DNA of 64,000 bases from positions 8,240,001 through 8,304,000 of the forward strand of contig NZ_CP114036.1 of the NCBI RefSeq assembly GCF_026898115.1, in the 5' to 3' direction. Every line of letters starts with the position of its first letter. Position 1 is the stretch's first letter. Made by a program: the position numbers and the translations under genes. Below the pieces are notes generated by a model, which was given only the letters and a program-made list of their open reading frames with translations, had not been told where the DNA came from and did no database searches. The DNA is from Streptomyces sp. S465 (GTDB lineage: Bacteria > Actinomycetota > Actinomycetes > Streptomycetales > Streptomycetaceae). Positions 1-11,700 of this stretch are shown here, one piece after another.

Positions 1-2725
1 CGCCTAGTAGGGGGTGGTTCGTTGTGTCCAGGCCGGCTCCGGTCACCTCGGTGCCCCCGCCCGCGGCATCGTGCAGCCAGAAGTCCCGCCGTTGGAAGGG
101 GTACGTCGGCAGGGATGTATGCCTCCCGGCCGGGGTGAGGGCCCGCCAGTCCACCGGGTGGCCCACGCTGAACACCTTGCCCAACGCGGTGAGCACGCTG
201 TGGACCTCGTTGTGGTTGCGGCGGGTGGTGGGGATGAGGTGGGTGGTGGTGGGGAGGGTGGTGCGGGCGAGGGTGGTGAGGGTGGCGTCGGGGCCGATTT
301 CGAGGTAGGTGGTGATGCGGTGGTGGTGGTGGAGGTGGTGGAGGGTGTCGGTGTAGCGGACGGGTGCGGTGATGTGGTGGGTCCAGTGGGTGGTGTCGGG
401 GTGGGTGGGTGTTGCGGTGAGCATGCTGATGAGGGGGGTGTGTGGGGGGTGGTGGGTGAGGGTGTTGAGGGTGGTGGTGAAGGGGGTGAGGATGGGTTGC
501 ATGAGGGGGGAGTGGAAGGCGTGGCTGACGTTGAGCCAGTTGGTTTTGACGTCGAGTTGGGTGGCGATGTGGTGGAGGGTGGTGTGGTCGCCGGAGAGGA
601 CGGTGGTGTGGGGGCCGTTGATGGCGGCGATGGAGATGGTGTTTTTGTGGGCGGTGAGGTGGGGTTGGAGGGTGTGGGGGTCGGTGGCGATGGCGAGCAT
701 GGCGCCGCCGGGTGGGAGGTTTTGCATGAGGGTGGCGCGTGTGGTGATCAGGTGGATGGCGTCGGGGAGGGTGAGGGCGCCGGTGATGTGGGCGGCGGTG
801 ATTTCTCCGAGGGAGTGGCCGCAGACGGCGTCGGGTTGGAGGCCCCAGGTTTGCCAGAGTCGGTAGAGGGCGGTTTCGAAGGCGAAGAGGGCGATTTGTG
901 CGTGGTCGGTGCGGTGGAGTGTGTCGGCTTGGTCGGGGTTGAACATGACGTCGCGTAGTTCGGGGCCGGTGAGTTCGAGGATGTCGTCCAGTGCTTCGGC
1001 GAAGGCGGGGAAGTGTTCGTAGAGTTGTCGGCCCATGCCGGGGCGTTGGGAGCCCTGTCCGGTGAACATCACCGCCAGCGGCCCGCGCCGGGGCGGGGTC
1101 GGCCGCACGGCGCGGAGTGCGGCGACGAACTCCTCACGGGTCTCCCCGACGACCACCGCGCGGTGCGGGAGGGTGGCGCGGGTGGTGTTGAGGGTGTGCG
1201 CGACGTCGCCGAGCGGCGCGTCGTCCTCCGCGACATGCGTGGCGAGCCGTTCGGCCAGGGCGGTCAGCGCGGACTCGGTGTGCGCGGACAGCACCCAGGG
1301 CACCGGCCCGGCCGGCGGCGCCTCCGGCACGTCGGGCTCCGGCGTGGCCGGGGCCTGTTCGAGGACCACATGCGCGTTGGTGCCGCTGATGCCGAACGAG
1401 GAGACCGCGGCGCGGCGGGGGCGCTGATCGGTGCTCGGCCAGTCCCGGGCCTCGGACAACAGCCGGACCTCGCCCTGCGACCAGTCGACATTCGGCGTCG
1501 GCTCGCTGATGTGCAGCGTCTTCGGCATCACACCGTGCCGCATGGCCAGCACCGTCTTGATGACGCCGGCCACCCCGGCGGCCGCCTGCGTATGGCCGAT
1601 GTTGGACTTCAGCGACCCGAGGTACACCGGCAGTTCCCGGTGCTGCCCGTAGGTGGCGATCAGGGCCTGGGCCTCGATCGGGTCGCCGAGCATGGTGCCG
1701 GTGCCGTGCGCCTCCACCACGTCCACGTCGCTCGCGGTCAGCCGGGCGTCGGCGAGCGCGTCGCGGATCACACGCTGCTGGGAGGGGCCGTTGGGGGCGG
1801 TGAGGCCGTTGGAGGCGCCGTCCTGGTTGACGGCGGTGCCGCGTACCACCGCCAGCACCGGGTGGCCGAGCCGCTGGGCATCCGACAGCCGCTCCACCAG
1901 CAGCAGTCCGACGCCCTCGCTGAGCACGGTGCCGTCCGCGGTCGCGTCGAAGGTCTTGCACCGCGCGTCGGCGGCCAGCCCCCGCTGCCGGCTGAACTCC
2001 ACGTACGGGTGCGGGACGGACATCACCGTGACGCCGCCGGCGACCGCGAGCGAGCACTCGCCGGAGCGCAGCGCCCGCACGGCGAGGTGCAGGGCGACCA
2101 GGGAGGAGGAGCAGGCGGTGTCCAGGGAGACGGCCGGGCCCTCGAAGCCGAAGGTGTACGAGACCCGGCCGGACGCCACGCTGGACGCGCTGCCGTTGCC
2201 GAGGTAGCCCTCCAACTCGGCGGGGAAGCCACGCAGACGGGTCACGTAGTCCTGGTACATGATGCCGGTGAACACGCCCGTGCGGCTGCCACGCAGTGAG
2301 GTGGGGTCGATACCGGCGCGTTCCAGGAGCTCCCAGGTGGTCTCCAGCAGCAGTCGCTGCTGCGGGTCCATGGCCAGCGCCTCACGCGGCGAGATGCCGA
2401 ACGGGTCCGGGTCGAACGCGCCGGCCCGGTCCAGGAAGCCGCCCTCGCGGACGTACGTGGTGCCCGGGTGGTCCGGGTCCGGGTCGTACAGGCTGTCCAG
2501 GTCCCAGCCGCGGTCGGTGGGGAACGGCGAGACCGCGTCCCCTCCCGAGGCCACCAGCTCCCACAGCGACTCCGGCGAGTCGACGCCGCCGGGCAGCCGG
2601 CAGGACATCCCCACGATGGCAACCGGCTCGGCCGCCCCCTCCTGGAGCGAGGCGTTCTCCCGGCGCAGCCGGGCGTTCTCCTTGGCCGACACGCGCAGCG
2701 CCTCGACAAGCTGTTCATTGGTCAT
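1..2725 (-). CDS. Type I PKS, module 6 (KS-AT-DH...), cut by window edge
   Basis: This is the fourth PKS gene in transcription order. It starts at ATG 2725, 11 bp after the stop of the preceding PKS gene, with GAGGGG as ribosome binding site. The N-terminus (residues 1-28) is a charged coiled-coil docking helix. The KS spans about residues 31-455, with the active-site Cys near 205 (DTACSSS) and both His motifs (EAHGTGT, SNIGHT). The AT spans about 555-875, with Ser near 638 (GHSLGE) and a HAFHS motif, the classic malonyl-CoA signature. The first residues of a DH follow and the gene then runs off the left edge, so the reductive domains and ACP are unknown. The AT is almost identical to that of module 2. 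By family knowledge it adds one malonate to the growing chain. The module number is inferred from colinear gene order. Confidence 0.95.
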   Translation of the reverse strand, partial: MTNEQLVEALRVSAKENARLRRENASLQEGAAEPVAIVGMSCRLPGGVDSPESLWELVASGGDAVSPFPTDRGWDLDSLYDPDPDHPGTTYVREGGFLDRAGAFDPDPFGISPREALAMDPQQRLLLETTWELLERAGIDPTSLRGSRTGVFTGIMYQDYVTRLRGFPAELEGYLGNGSASSVASGRVSYTFGFEGPAVSLDTACSSSLVALHLAVRALRSGECSLAVAGGVTVMSVPHPYVEFSRQRGLAADARCKTFDATADGTVLSEGVGLLLVERLSDAQRLGHPVLAVVRGTAVNQDGASNGLTAPNGPSQQRVIRDALADARLTASDVDVVEAHGTGTMLGDPIEAQALIATYGQHRELPVYLGSLKSNIGHTQAAAGVAGVIKTVLAMRHGVMPKTLHISEPTPNVDWSQGEVRLLSEARDWPSTDQRPRRAAVSSFGISGTNAHVVLEQAPATPEPDVPEAPPAGPVPWVLSAHTESALTALAERLATHVAEDDAPLGDVAHTLNTTRATLPHRAVVVGETREEFVAALRAVRPTPPRRGPLAVMFTGQGSQRPGMGRQLYEHFPAFAEALDDILELTGPELRDVMFNPDQADTLHRTDHAQIALFAFETALYRLWQTWGLQPDAVCGHSLGEITAAHITGALTLPDAIHLITTRATLMQNLPPGGAMLAIATDPHTLQPHLTAHKNTISIAAINGPHTTVLSGDHTTLHHIATQLDVKTNWLNVSHAFHSPLMQPILTPFTTTLNTLTHHPPHTPLISMLTATPTHPDTTHWTHHITAPVRYTDTLHHLHHHHRITTYLEIGPDATLTTLARTTLPTTTHLIPTTRRNHNEVHSVLTALGKVFSVGHPVDWRALTPAGRHTSLPTYPFQRRDFWLHDAAGGGTEVTGAGLDTTNHPLLG
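191..1086 (-). repeat. Long repeat B, copy in module 6 AT (malonyl type)
   Basis: This block matches 23134-24029 in module 2 with a constant offset of 22943 bp. A rare difference lies near 316 (GCGG versus GTGG). Bases 1-82 also match 22944-23025, so the shared stretch continues into the DH with a short divergent gap between. Confidence 0.92.
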
Positions 2726-2736
2726 CGTCGCACCCC

Positions 2737-5700
2737 TCAGGCTCCGGTTCCGTCCATCACGTGCCGGATCAGCGCCTCGGTGTCCATGGCGTCGATCAGG
2801 TCGTCCTCGTCGTGCTCGGCCGCGTCCGGTGCCTGCGCCGGGTCAGGACCGGCCAGCTTCAGCAGCGCCTCCAGCACGCCGGCGTCGCGGAACCGGGCGA
2901 CCGGCACCTGCGCCAGGACCCGGCGCAGCTCCCGCTCGTCCGGGTCGTCGTCCGGTCCGGCGGCCGTCGGGGCGGGCGAGACCTGGTCCAGCAGGTACCG
3001 CGTGACAGCGCCGGCCGCCGGGTAGTCGAAGACGAGCGTGGCGGGCAGCCGGAGCCCGGTCATCGCCGACAGCCGGTTGCGGAACTCCACGGCGGTCAGG
3101 GAGTCGAAGCCGAGACTCTTGAACGCCTGGTCCGGCTCGATGGCGCCGGGGTCCGGATGCCCGAGCACCTGGGCGACCTGCTCGATCACCGACGCCAGCA
3201 CCGACCGCTCCCGGCCCTCCGGGGCCAGCGCCGCGATCCGTTCCGTCCACGGCTCCGCCCCGTCGGCGCCCGCCCCGGCGGCCTGCCGGCGCGGCGCGCG
3301 CACCAGCCCACGCAGCAGGACCGGCACCGCGCCGGAGCGGCCGATGGCGGGCAGGTCGAACGTGGCCGTCACCACCTGCCCGACGTCCGCGGCCAGCGCG
3401 CCGTCGAAGAGCTCGAGCCCCTGCTCATCGGTGAGCGGCCGCAGACCCGCACGGGCCAGCCGGTCGTGGTCCGCGCGGGTGAGGTGGCGGGTCAGACCGG
3501 TGGTGCGTTCCCACGAACCCCAGGCCAGAGAGGTGCCGGGCAGGCCCAGACCGCGGCGGTGGGTGACCAGGCCGTCGAGGAACCCGTTGGCCGCCGCGTA
3601 GTTGGCCTGGCCGGCGCTGCCGAGCACGCCGGCCAGCGAGGAGAAGACCACGAACAGGGTCAGGTCCTGGTCGCGGGTGAGTTCGTGCAACCACCAGGCG
3701 GCGTCGGCTTTGGGTGCGAAGGTGGTGGTCAGTGCGTCGGTGTCGAGGTGGTCGAGGGTGGTGTCGGCGAGGGCTCCGGCGGTGTGGATGACGCCGGTGA
3801 GGGGGCCAATGTCGTCGATGAGTGTGGCGAGGGCGGTGCGGTCGGTGAGGTCGCAGGAGCGGACGCGGACGTGGGCGCCGAGGTCGGTGAGTTCGGTGAC
3901 GAGTTCGGTGGCGCCGTCCGCGTCGGGTCCTTGGCGGCTGGCCAGGACCAGGTCGCGTACGCCGTGTTCGGTGACGAGGTGGCGCGCGATGAGGGAGCCG
4001 AGGCTGCCGGTGCCGCCGGTGATCAGCACGGTTCCTTCGCCGATCGTCACCGGCTCGGTGGGAGCGACCACGGTCAGCCGGGGGACGGTGATGGCGCCGT
4101 CGCGGATACGGGCCTGGGGTTCGCCGGAGGCGATCAGGGTGGGGAGGGCCTTGTGGGAGGCGGGGTGGTGGTCGGTGTCGATGAGGATGATGCGGTCGGG
4201 GTGTTCGGTTTGGGCGGTGCGGAGCAGTCCCCAGACGGCTGCGCCGGCGAGGTCGTCGTGGGTGGCTTCGACGACGAGGGGTGTGGTGGTGTCGTGGGCC
4301 AGGTGGTGTTGGACGCGGGCCAGGGTCTCGGCGGTGATGCGGTGGGTGTCGGCCAGGACGTCGTCCCCGACCGCCGGTACGGTGTACCGCTCGAACTCCA
4401 CGGCGCCACCGGACCCGCCCGCACCGGCCCAGGCGGTCCACTCCGGCCGGTACAGCGGCCCGGAGCGCGCACCAGCCGAACGCAACTGCTCGGGGCTGAT
4501 CACCCGGCTCGCCAGGGACTCGACCGTCACCACCGGCTGGTCGGCCGGGTCGAACGCCCGCAGGCTCGCGGAGCCCGACGCGTCCCATTCCAGCTCGACC
4601 CGGAGGCGGGTGGCGCCGGTGGCGTGGATTCGCACCCCGGTCCAGGCGAAGGGCAGCCGGATCTCGTCCCCGTCGGAGGCCGCGACCAGCGCGTGCAGGG
4701 CCGCGTCGAACAGCGCGGGGTGGATGCCGTAGCCGTCGGTGTCGCCGGCGTGGTCGGGGAGGTGGACGTCGGCGAGGAGTCGGTTGTCTTGGCGCCAGAG
4801 GGCTTGGAGGCCCTGGAAGGCGGGGCCGTATTCCAGTCCGGTGGTGGCGAGGTGGTGGTAGGTGTCGTGCAGGGGGATGGGTTCGGCGTTGGTGGGGGGC
4901 CAGGTGGTGTGGGGGGTGCGGGGTGTGGTGTGGGTGCGGGTGAGGGTGCCGGTGGCGTGGGCGGTCCAGGGGGCGTCCGGGCTGGTCCGGGTGTGGATGG
5001 TGAGGGTGCGGATGGTGGTGTCGTCCGGTGGGTTGATGGTGATCTGGATGGTGGTGGGGTGGGTGAGGGTGATGGGGGTGTGGATGATGAGTTCGTCGAG
5101 GGTGGTGTGGTGGGTGTGGTCGCCGGCGTGGAGGGCCATGTCGACCAGTGCGGTGCCAGGGAGGAGTGGGGTGCCGTTGACGGCGTGGTCGGCGGTCCAG
5201 GGGTGGTGGGCCGGGTTGAGATGCCCGGTGAGGATGGTGGCGCCGGTTTCCGCGAGGGTGGTGGTCGCGGAGACGAGTGGGTGCGGGGTCGGGACGAGTC
5301 CGAGCTGGGTGGCGTCCTGGGGGCCGGCCACGGTTGTGTCGTTGAGCCAGTAGCGGGTGCGTTGGAAGGGGTAGGTGGGGAGGTTGGTGGTTTTGGTGGG
5401 TGGGATGAGGGTGTGCCAGGTGATGGGGTGGCCGTGGGTGTGGGCGTGGCCGAGTGCGGTGAGGAAGGCGTGGGTGTCGTCTTGGTTGTTGCGGAGGGTG
5501 TGGATGGTGGTGGTGTTGGGGTTGGTTTCTTGGATGCTGGGGGTGAGGGTGGGGTGGGGGCTGGTTTCGATGTAGGTGGTGTAGCCGTTGTGGGTGAGGT
5601 GTTCGATGGCGGGTTGGAAGAGGACGGGTTGGCGGAGGTTGCGGTACCAGTAGTCGGCGTTGAGGGTGGGGGTGGTGATCCAGGTGTTGTCGGTGGTGGA

Positions 5701-8700
5701 GTAGAGGGGTGTGGTGGGTGTTTGGGGGGTGATGGGGGCGAGGATTTCTTGGAGTTGGTGGTGGAGTTGGTCGATGTGGCCGGAGTGGCCGGCGAAGTCG
5801 ACGCTGGGGAGTTGCCAGCGCATGATGTGGTGGTGGGCGAGTTGTTTGGTGAGGTGGTTGATGGCGTCGGGGTCGCCGGTGATGGTGGTGTTGTTGGGTG
5901 CGTTGTGGGCGGCGATCCAGATGCGGGTGTTCCAGTGGTCGGGGTTGGTGATGTTGCGGATTTTTTCGGGTGGTGCGAGGACGCTGATCATGGTGCCGTG
6001 GCCGGTGAGGGGGAGGAGTGCTTTGCTGCGGAGGGTGGTGATGCGGGCGGCGTCTTGGAGGGTGAGGGCTCCGGCGGTGTAGGCGGCGGCGATTTCGCCT
6101 TGGGAGTGGCCGATGATGGCGTCGGGGGTGAGGCCGTGGTGTTGCCAGAGGGTGGCGAGGGCGACCATGGTGGTGAAGAGGACGGGTTGGATGACGTCGA
6201 CGCGGTTCCAGGTGGGGGCGTGGGGTTGTTGGGTGAGGATGTCGGTGACGGACCAGTCGATGTGTTCGGAGAGGGCTGTGTCGATTTCGTGGATGGTGTC
6301 GCGGTAGAGGGGTGAGGTTTCCCAGAGGCGTTGTCCCATGCCGATCCATTGGGAGCCTTGGCCGGGGAAGACGAGGACGGTTTTCCCGCCGTCGGGAGTG
6401 TGTCCGGTGAGGTTGTCGAGTGCGGTGGCGAATTCTTCGCGGGTGGAGCCGACGAGGACGGCGCGGTGGGGGAGTGTGGTGGAGCGTTGGGTGATGAGGG
6501 TGTGTGCGATGTCGTGGACCGTGCCGGTGGTTTCCATGACCAGTTGACGGGCCAGGTCTTTGAGTGCGGCCTCGTTCTGCGCGGAGAGCACCCACGGCAC
6601 CGGACCGGAGGGCACGGACTGCTCCGGTGTGTCCTCCGCCGTCTCGTCGGGCTCCGCCTCGGGGGCCTGCTCCAAGACCACGTGCGCGTTGGTGCCGCTC
6701 GCGCCGAATGACGACACCCCCGCGCGTCGGGGACGTTCGTCCGAGCCCGGCCAGTCCCGGGCCTGGGCCAGGAGTTCGACGGCGCCCGCCGACCAGTCGA
6801 CCTCCGGAGTCGGCTCGTCGATGTGCAGGCTCTTGGGCATCACGCCGTGGCGCATGGCCATGACGGTCTTGATGACGCCGGCGACCCCGGCGGCGGCCTG
6901 GGTGTGGCCGATGTTCGACTTCAGCGAGCCCATCCACACCGGCTGGTCGCGGTCCTGCCCGTAGGCCGCCAGCACCGCCTGCGCTTCGATCGGGTCGCCG
7001 AGTTTGGTACCGGTGCCGTGGGCTTCGATGAGGTCGATGTCGGTGGGGGTGAGGTGGGCGTTGGTGAGGGCGTCGCGGATGACGCGTTGTTGGGAGGGGC
7101 CGTTGGGGGCGGTGAGGCCGTTGGAGGCGCCGTCCTGGTTGACGGCGGTGCCGCGTACCACGGCGAGTATCGGGTGTCCGAGGCGTTGGGCGTCGGAGAG
7201 TCGTTCGATGAGGAGGACTCCGGCGCCTTCGGACCAGGCGGCGCCGTCGGCGGTGGCGGCGAAGGATTTGCAGCGTCCGTCGGGGGAGAGGCCGCGTTGG
7301 CGGCTGAACTCGATGTAGGAGGAGGGGGAGGCCATGACGGTGACGCCGCCGGCGACGGCGAGGGTGCATTCGCCGGAGCGCAGGGCCTGGACGGCGAGGT
7401 GCAGGGCGACCAGGGAGGAGGAGCAGGCGGTGTCGACCGACACGGACGGTCCCTCGAACCCGAACGTGTACGACACCCGGCCGGAGACGACGCTGCCCGA
7501 TCCCCCGTTGCTGGTGTACCCCTCCAGCTCGGACGGGAAGTGGCGCAGGCGGGAGATGTAGTCGTGGTACATGACGCCGGCGAAGACGCCGGTGCGGCTG
7601 CCGCGGAGTGAGGTGGGGGCGATGCCGGCGCGTTCCAGGACCTCCCAGGTGGTCTCCAGCAGCAGCCGCTGCTGCGGGTCCATGGTCAGCGCTTCGCGGG
7701 GGGAGATGCCGAACAGGGCGGCGTCGAAGTCGCCCGCGTCGTAGAGGAAGCCGCCTTCGCGGACGTAGGAGGTGCCGGGGTGGTCCGGGTCGGGGTGGTA
7801 GAGGTGGTCCAGGTCCCAGCCACGATCGGTGGGGAACGGCGAGATCGCGTCCGTGCCCGACGCGACCAGGTCCCACAGCTCCTCGGGCGAGGTGACGCCG
7901 CCGGGGTAGCGGCAGGCCATGCCGACGATCGCGATCGGCTCGCTGTCCGTGGCCGCCACCGGTGTCACCCACGGGTCCGGTACCGCCGGCGTGGCCTGGC
8001 CGGAGAGCCGTTCGGCCAGCAGCCCGGCGACCGCGGCGGTGGTCGGGTAGTCGAAGATCAGGGTTGCCGGGAGGCGCAGTCCGGTCGCGGCGGTCAGCTG
8101 GTTGCGCAGCTCGACGGCGGTCAGGGAGTCGAAGCCCAGCTCGTTGAAGGCCTGGTCGACGGCGATCCGGCGGGCGTCGCTGTGCCCCAACACCGAGGCC
8201 ACCCGGCCGCGTACCAGCTTGACCATGGCGTTCACCCGGTCCTGCGGGGCCATCGCCGCGACCCGGTCGGCCAACGAGGCGTCGCCCGCGTTGCCCGCCT
8301 GCCGCCGACCGCGCCGGACAACCAGGCCCCGCAGCACCTCCGGCACCGCCTCGGCCCGACCGAGCGCGGCCAGGTCCAGCCTCGCCGCGACCACCGGGCC
8401 GGCCCCGGCGGCCAGGGCTGCGTCGAACAGGGCGGTTCCCTCGGTGTCCGACAGCGGGCGCAGTCCGGCGCGGGCTTGCCGGTTCCGGTCGGTCGCGCTG
8501 AGGCTCCGGGTCAGTCCGCCGACCCGCTGCCAGGATCCCCAGGCGAGTGAGGTGCCTGGCAGGCCCTGGCGGTGGCGGTGGGTGGCCAGGGCGTCGAGGA
8601 AGCTGTTGGCGGCGGCGTAGTTGGCCTGCCCGGGTGAGCCCAGGACGCCGGCGACGGAGGAGAAGAGGGCGAAGAGGGTGAGGGGGTGGTCCTGGGTGAG

Positions 8701-11700
8701 TTCGTGGAGCCACCAGGCGGGGTCGGCCTTGGGTGCGAAGGTGGTGGTCAGTGCGTCGGTGTCGAGGTGGTCGAGGGTGGTGTCGGCCAAGGCCCCGGCG
8801 GTGTGGATGACCCCGGTGAGGGGGCCGATGTCGGCGATGAGTGTGGCGAGGGCGGTGCGGTCGGTGAGGTCGCAGGAGCGGACGCGGACCCGGGCGCCGA
8901 GGTCGGTGAGTTCGGTGACGAGTTCGGTGGCGCCGTCCGCGTCGGGTCCCTGGCGGCTGGCCAGGACGAGGTCGCGTACGCCGTGTTCGGTGACGAGGTG
9001 GCGGGCGACGAGGGAGCCGAGGCTGCCGGTGCCGCCGGTGATGAGGATCGTTCCGTCGCCGATCGTGACCGGTTCGGTGTCCGCGGCCAGGCGTGCGAGC
9101 CGGGGGAGGGTGACCGCGCCGTCGCGGATGCGGGCCTGGGATTCGCCGGAGGCGACCAGGGCGGGCAGGATCTCTCGGGAGGCGGGGTGGTCGTCGGTGT
9201 CCACCAGCACGATGCGGCCCGGGTGTTCGGTCTGGGCGGTGCGGAGCAGCCCCCAGACGGCCGCGCCGGCGAGGTCGTCGTAGGGCGCTTGGACGACGAG
9301 CGGGGCGGTGGTCCCGGTCAGGTGCCGCTGGACGTGTGCGAGTGCGTCGGTGGTGACTCGGTGGGTGTCGGCCACGACGTCATCACCGGCCGGCTCCACC
9401 ACCCACCGCTCGAAGACCGGCACGGTCGCGGGCGTCGCCGGAGTGTGGGAGACCCACTCCAGGGCGTACAGGCCGTTCGGACCCGAGCCGGCCCGCCGCA
9501 GCTGGTCGGCGGTGACCGGCCGGGTGACCAGCGCGTCGACGGTGACGACCGGCCGGCCGGTGGTGTCGGTGGCCAGGAGGCGCACGGCGCCCGTGTCGTC
9601 GGTGTCCAGCCGGACCCGCAGCCTCGTCGCGCCGGTGGCGTGCACCGCGACGCCGGTCCAGGCGAACGGCAACCTGATCTCGGACAGCTCGGCCGTGCCG
9701 GCGACCGCGTGCAACGCCGCGTCGAACAGCGCCGGGTGCACCGCGTAGCCGTCGGCGTCCCCGGCCGCGTCGGGCAGGGTGACGTCCGCGTACAGGCTGC
9801 CGTCCTGCCGCCAGAGCGCCTCCAGTCCCTGGAAGGCGGCTCCGTAGACCAGCCCGCCGTCCGCCAACCGCTCGTACAGCCCGGTCAGGTCGACCGCCTC
9901 CGCCCCGGCGGGCGGCCAGCTCCGCGGCGGAACGGGGACCTCCGCCTCCTGGGCGAGGGTGCCCACCGCGTGCTCGACCCAGTCGCCGTCGTCCCGCCGG
10001 GCGTGCACGGACACCGGGCGGTGCCCGTCCGCCTCCGCCGGTCCCACGCTGACCTGCACGGCGGCGGCCCGGTCGAGCACCAGCGGGGTCTGCACGACCA
10101 GCTCGTCCAGGACACCGCAGCCGACCTCGTCACCGGCCCGGATCGCCATGTCGACCAGCGCGGTGCCCGGCAGGACGACCGTGCCGGCGACCGCGTGGTC
10201 GGCCAGCCACGGCATCGAGGCCACCGACAGCCGGCCCGACAGCACGACCGCGCCGCTGCCGGCGATCGTGGTCACCGCGCCCAGCAGCGCGTACCGCGTC
10301 GGCAGCAGCCCCAGACCGGTGGCGTCGCCGGCCGAGCCGGACCCGCGCTCCAGCCAGTACCGGTCCCGCTGGAACGGGTAGGTCGGCAGGTCCACCCGCC
10401 GGCCCTCCCCGACCACCGCCTCCCAGTCCACCCGGGCGCCCCCCAAGTGGAGCTCGCGCGCCGCGGCGAGCAGCGCCGCCACGTCGTGGTGGTCACGCCG
10501 CAGCGTCCCGGTGACGACCGCTTCCGGGCAGCTCTCCCGCATGCTCGTGGTGAGCACCGGATGCGGGCTGACCTCGACGAACACATCGAAGCCGGCCTCG
10601 GAGAGCCGGCCCACCGCGTCATCGAACCACACCGTCTGGCGCAGGTTCCGGTACCAGTAGCCGGCGTCCATCGAGGCGGTGTCGATCCAGTCCCGCTCCA
10701 CGGTCGAGAACAGCGGCACCGGCGACGTCACCGGCCGGACGTCCGCCAGCGTCCGGGCCAGCTCCTCCTCGATCCGCTCCACCTGCGCCGAGTGCGACGC
10801 GTAGTCCACCGCGACTCGCCGCGCGCGGTCCTCGGTGGCCAGCAGCTCCTCCAGCGCGGCCACCTGACCGGACACCACCACTGCCTCCGGCCCGTTCACC
10901 ACCGCGACCGACAGCCGACCCTCCCACTGGCGCAGCAGGTCCGCCACGTATGCCACCGACCGCTGGACGACGACCATGCCGCCCTCTCCGGCCAGCGCGG
11001 TCAGCGCCCTGCTGCGCAGCGCGACCACCCGGGCCGCGTCGCGCAACGACAGCCCGCCCGCCACGTACGCGGCGGCGATCTCGCCCTGCGAGTGCCCCAC
11101 CACGGCCGCGGGCTCCACGCCGTAGGACCGCCACACCTCGGCCAGCGCCACCATCACCGTGAACAGCACCGGCTGGACCACATCCACCCGGTCCAGGTCC
11201 GGTGTCCCCGGCTCGCCGGCCAGCACGGCCGCGGCCGACCACTCCACGAACTCGGCCAGCGCGCGGTCGGTGCGCAGCACACTGTCACGGAACACGGCGG
11301 AGCTCTCCCACAGCCGCCGGCCCATACCGACCCACTGCGAACCCTGACCGGGAAAGACGAGGGCCACCTTCGACGCCCTGCCGGACCCGCAGGTCAGCGC
11401 GTCGAGTTCGGCGGCGAAGTCCTCCCGCGTCGCCCCGATCATGACCGCCCGGCAGGGCAGCGCGGCGCGACCGCGCAGCAGCGAGTGGGCCACGTCCGCC
11501 ACGTGTCCCTCGTTCCGTGTCACCAGCCGCCGCGCCAGCTCCCGCAGGGCGGGTTCGGTGTGTGCGGAGAGTATCCAGGGCACGGGTCCGGTCGGGGGTG
11601 TGGGTGAGGTGTCGGGTTCCGGTGTGGTGGCTTCGGGTGTGGTGGGGGCTTGTTCGAGGATGACGTGGGCGTTGGTGCCGCTGACGCCGAAGGAGGAGAT

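Noticed and set aside
2296..6315. A 1339-codon plus-strand open frame antisense to the PKS, and similar long ones at 8686-11607, 15578-17623 and 26950-28998
   Set aside because: They are Gly/Val-rich shadows produced by the G/T-rich strand opposite the PKS. They have no domains, and the minus strand has clear KS/AT/DH/KR motifs.
3425..8713. Long Arg/Pro/His-rich minus-strand frames overlapping the PKS
   Set aside because: They are out-of-frame translations of the same PKS DNA; their repetitive composition mirrors the real frame.
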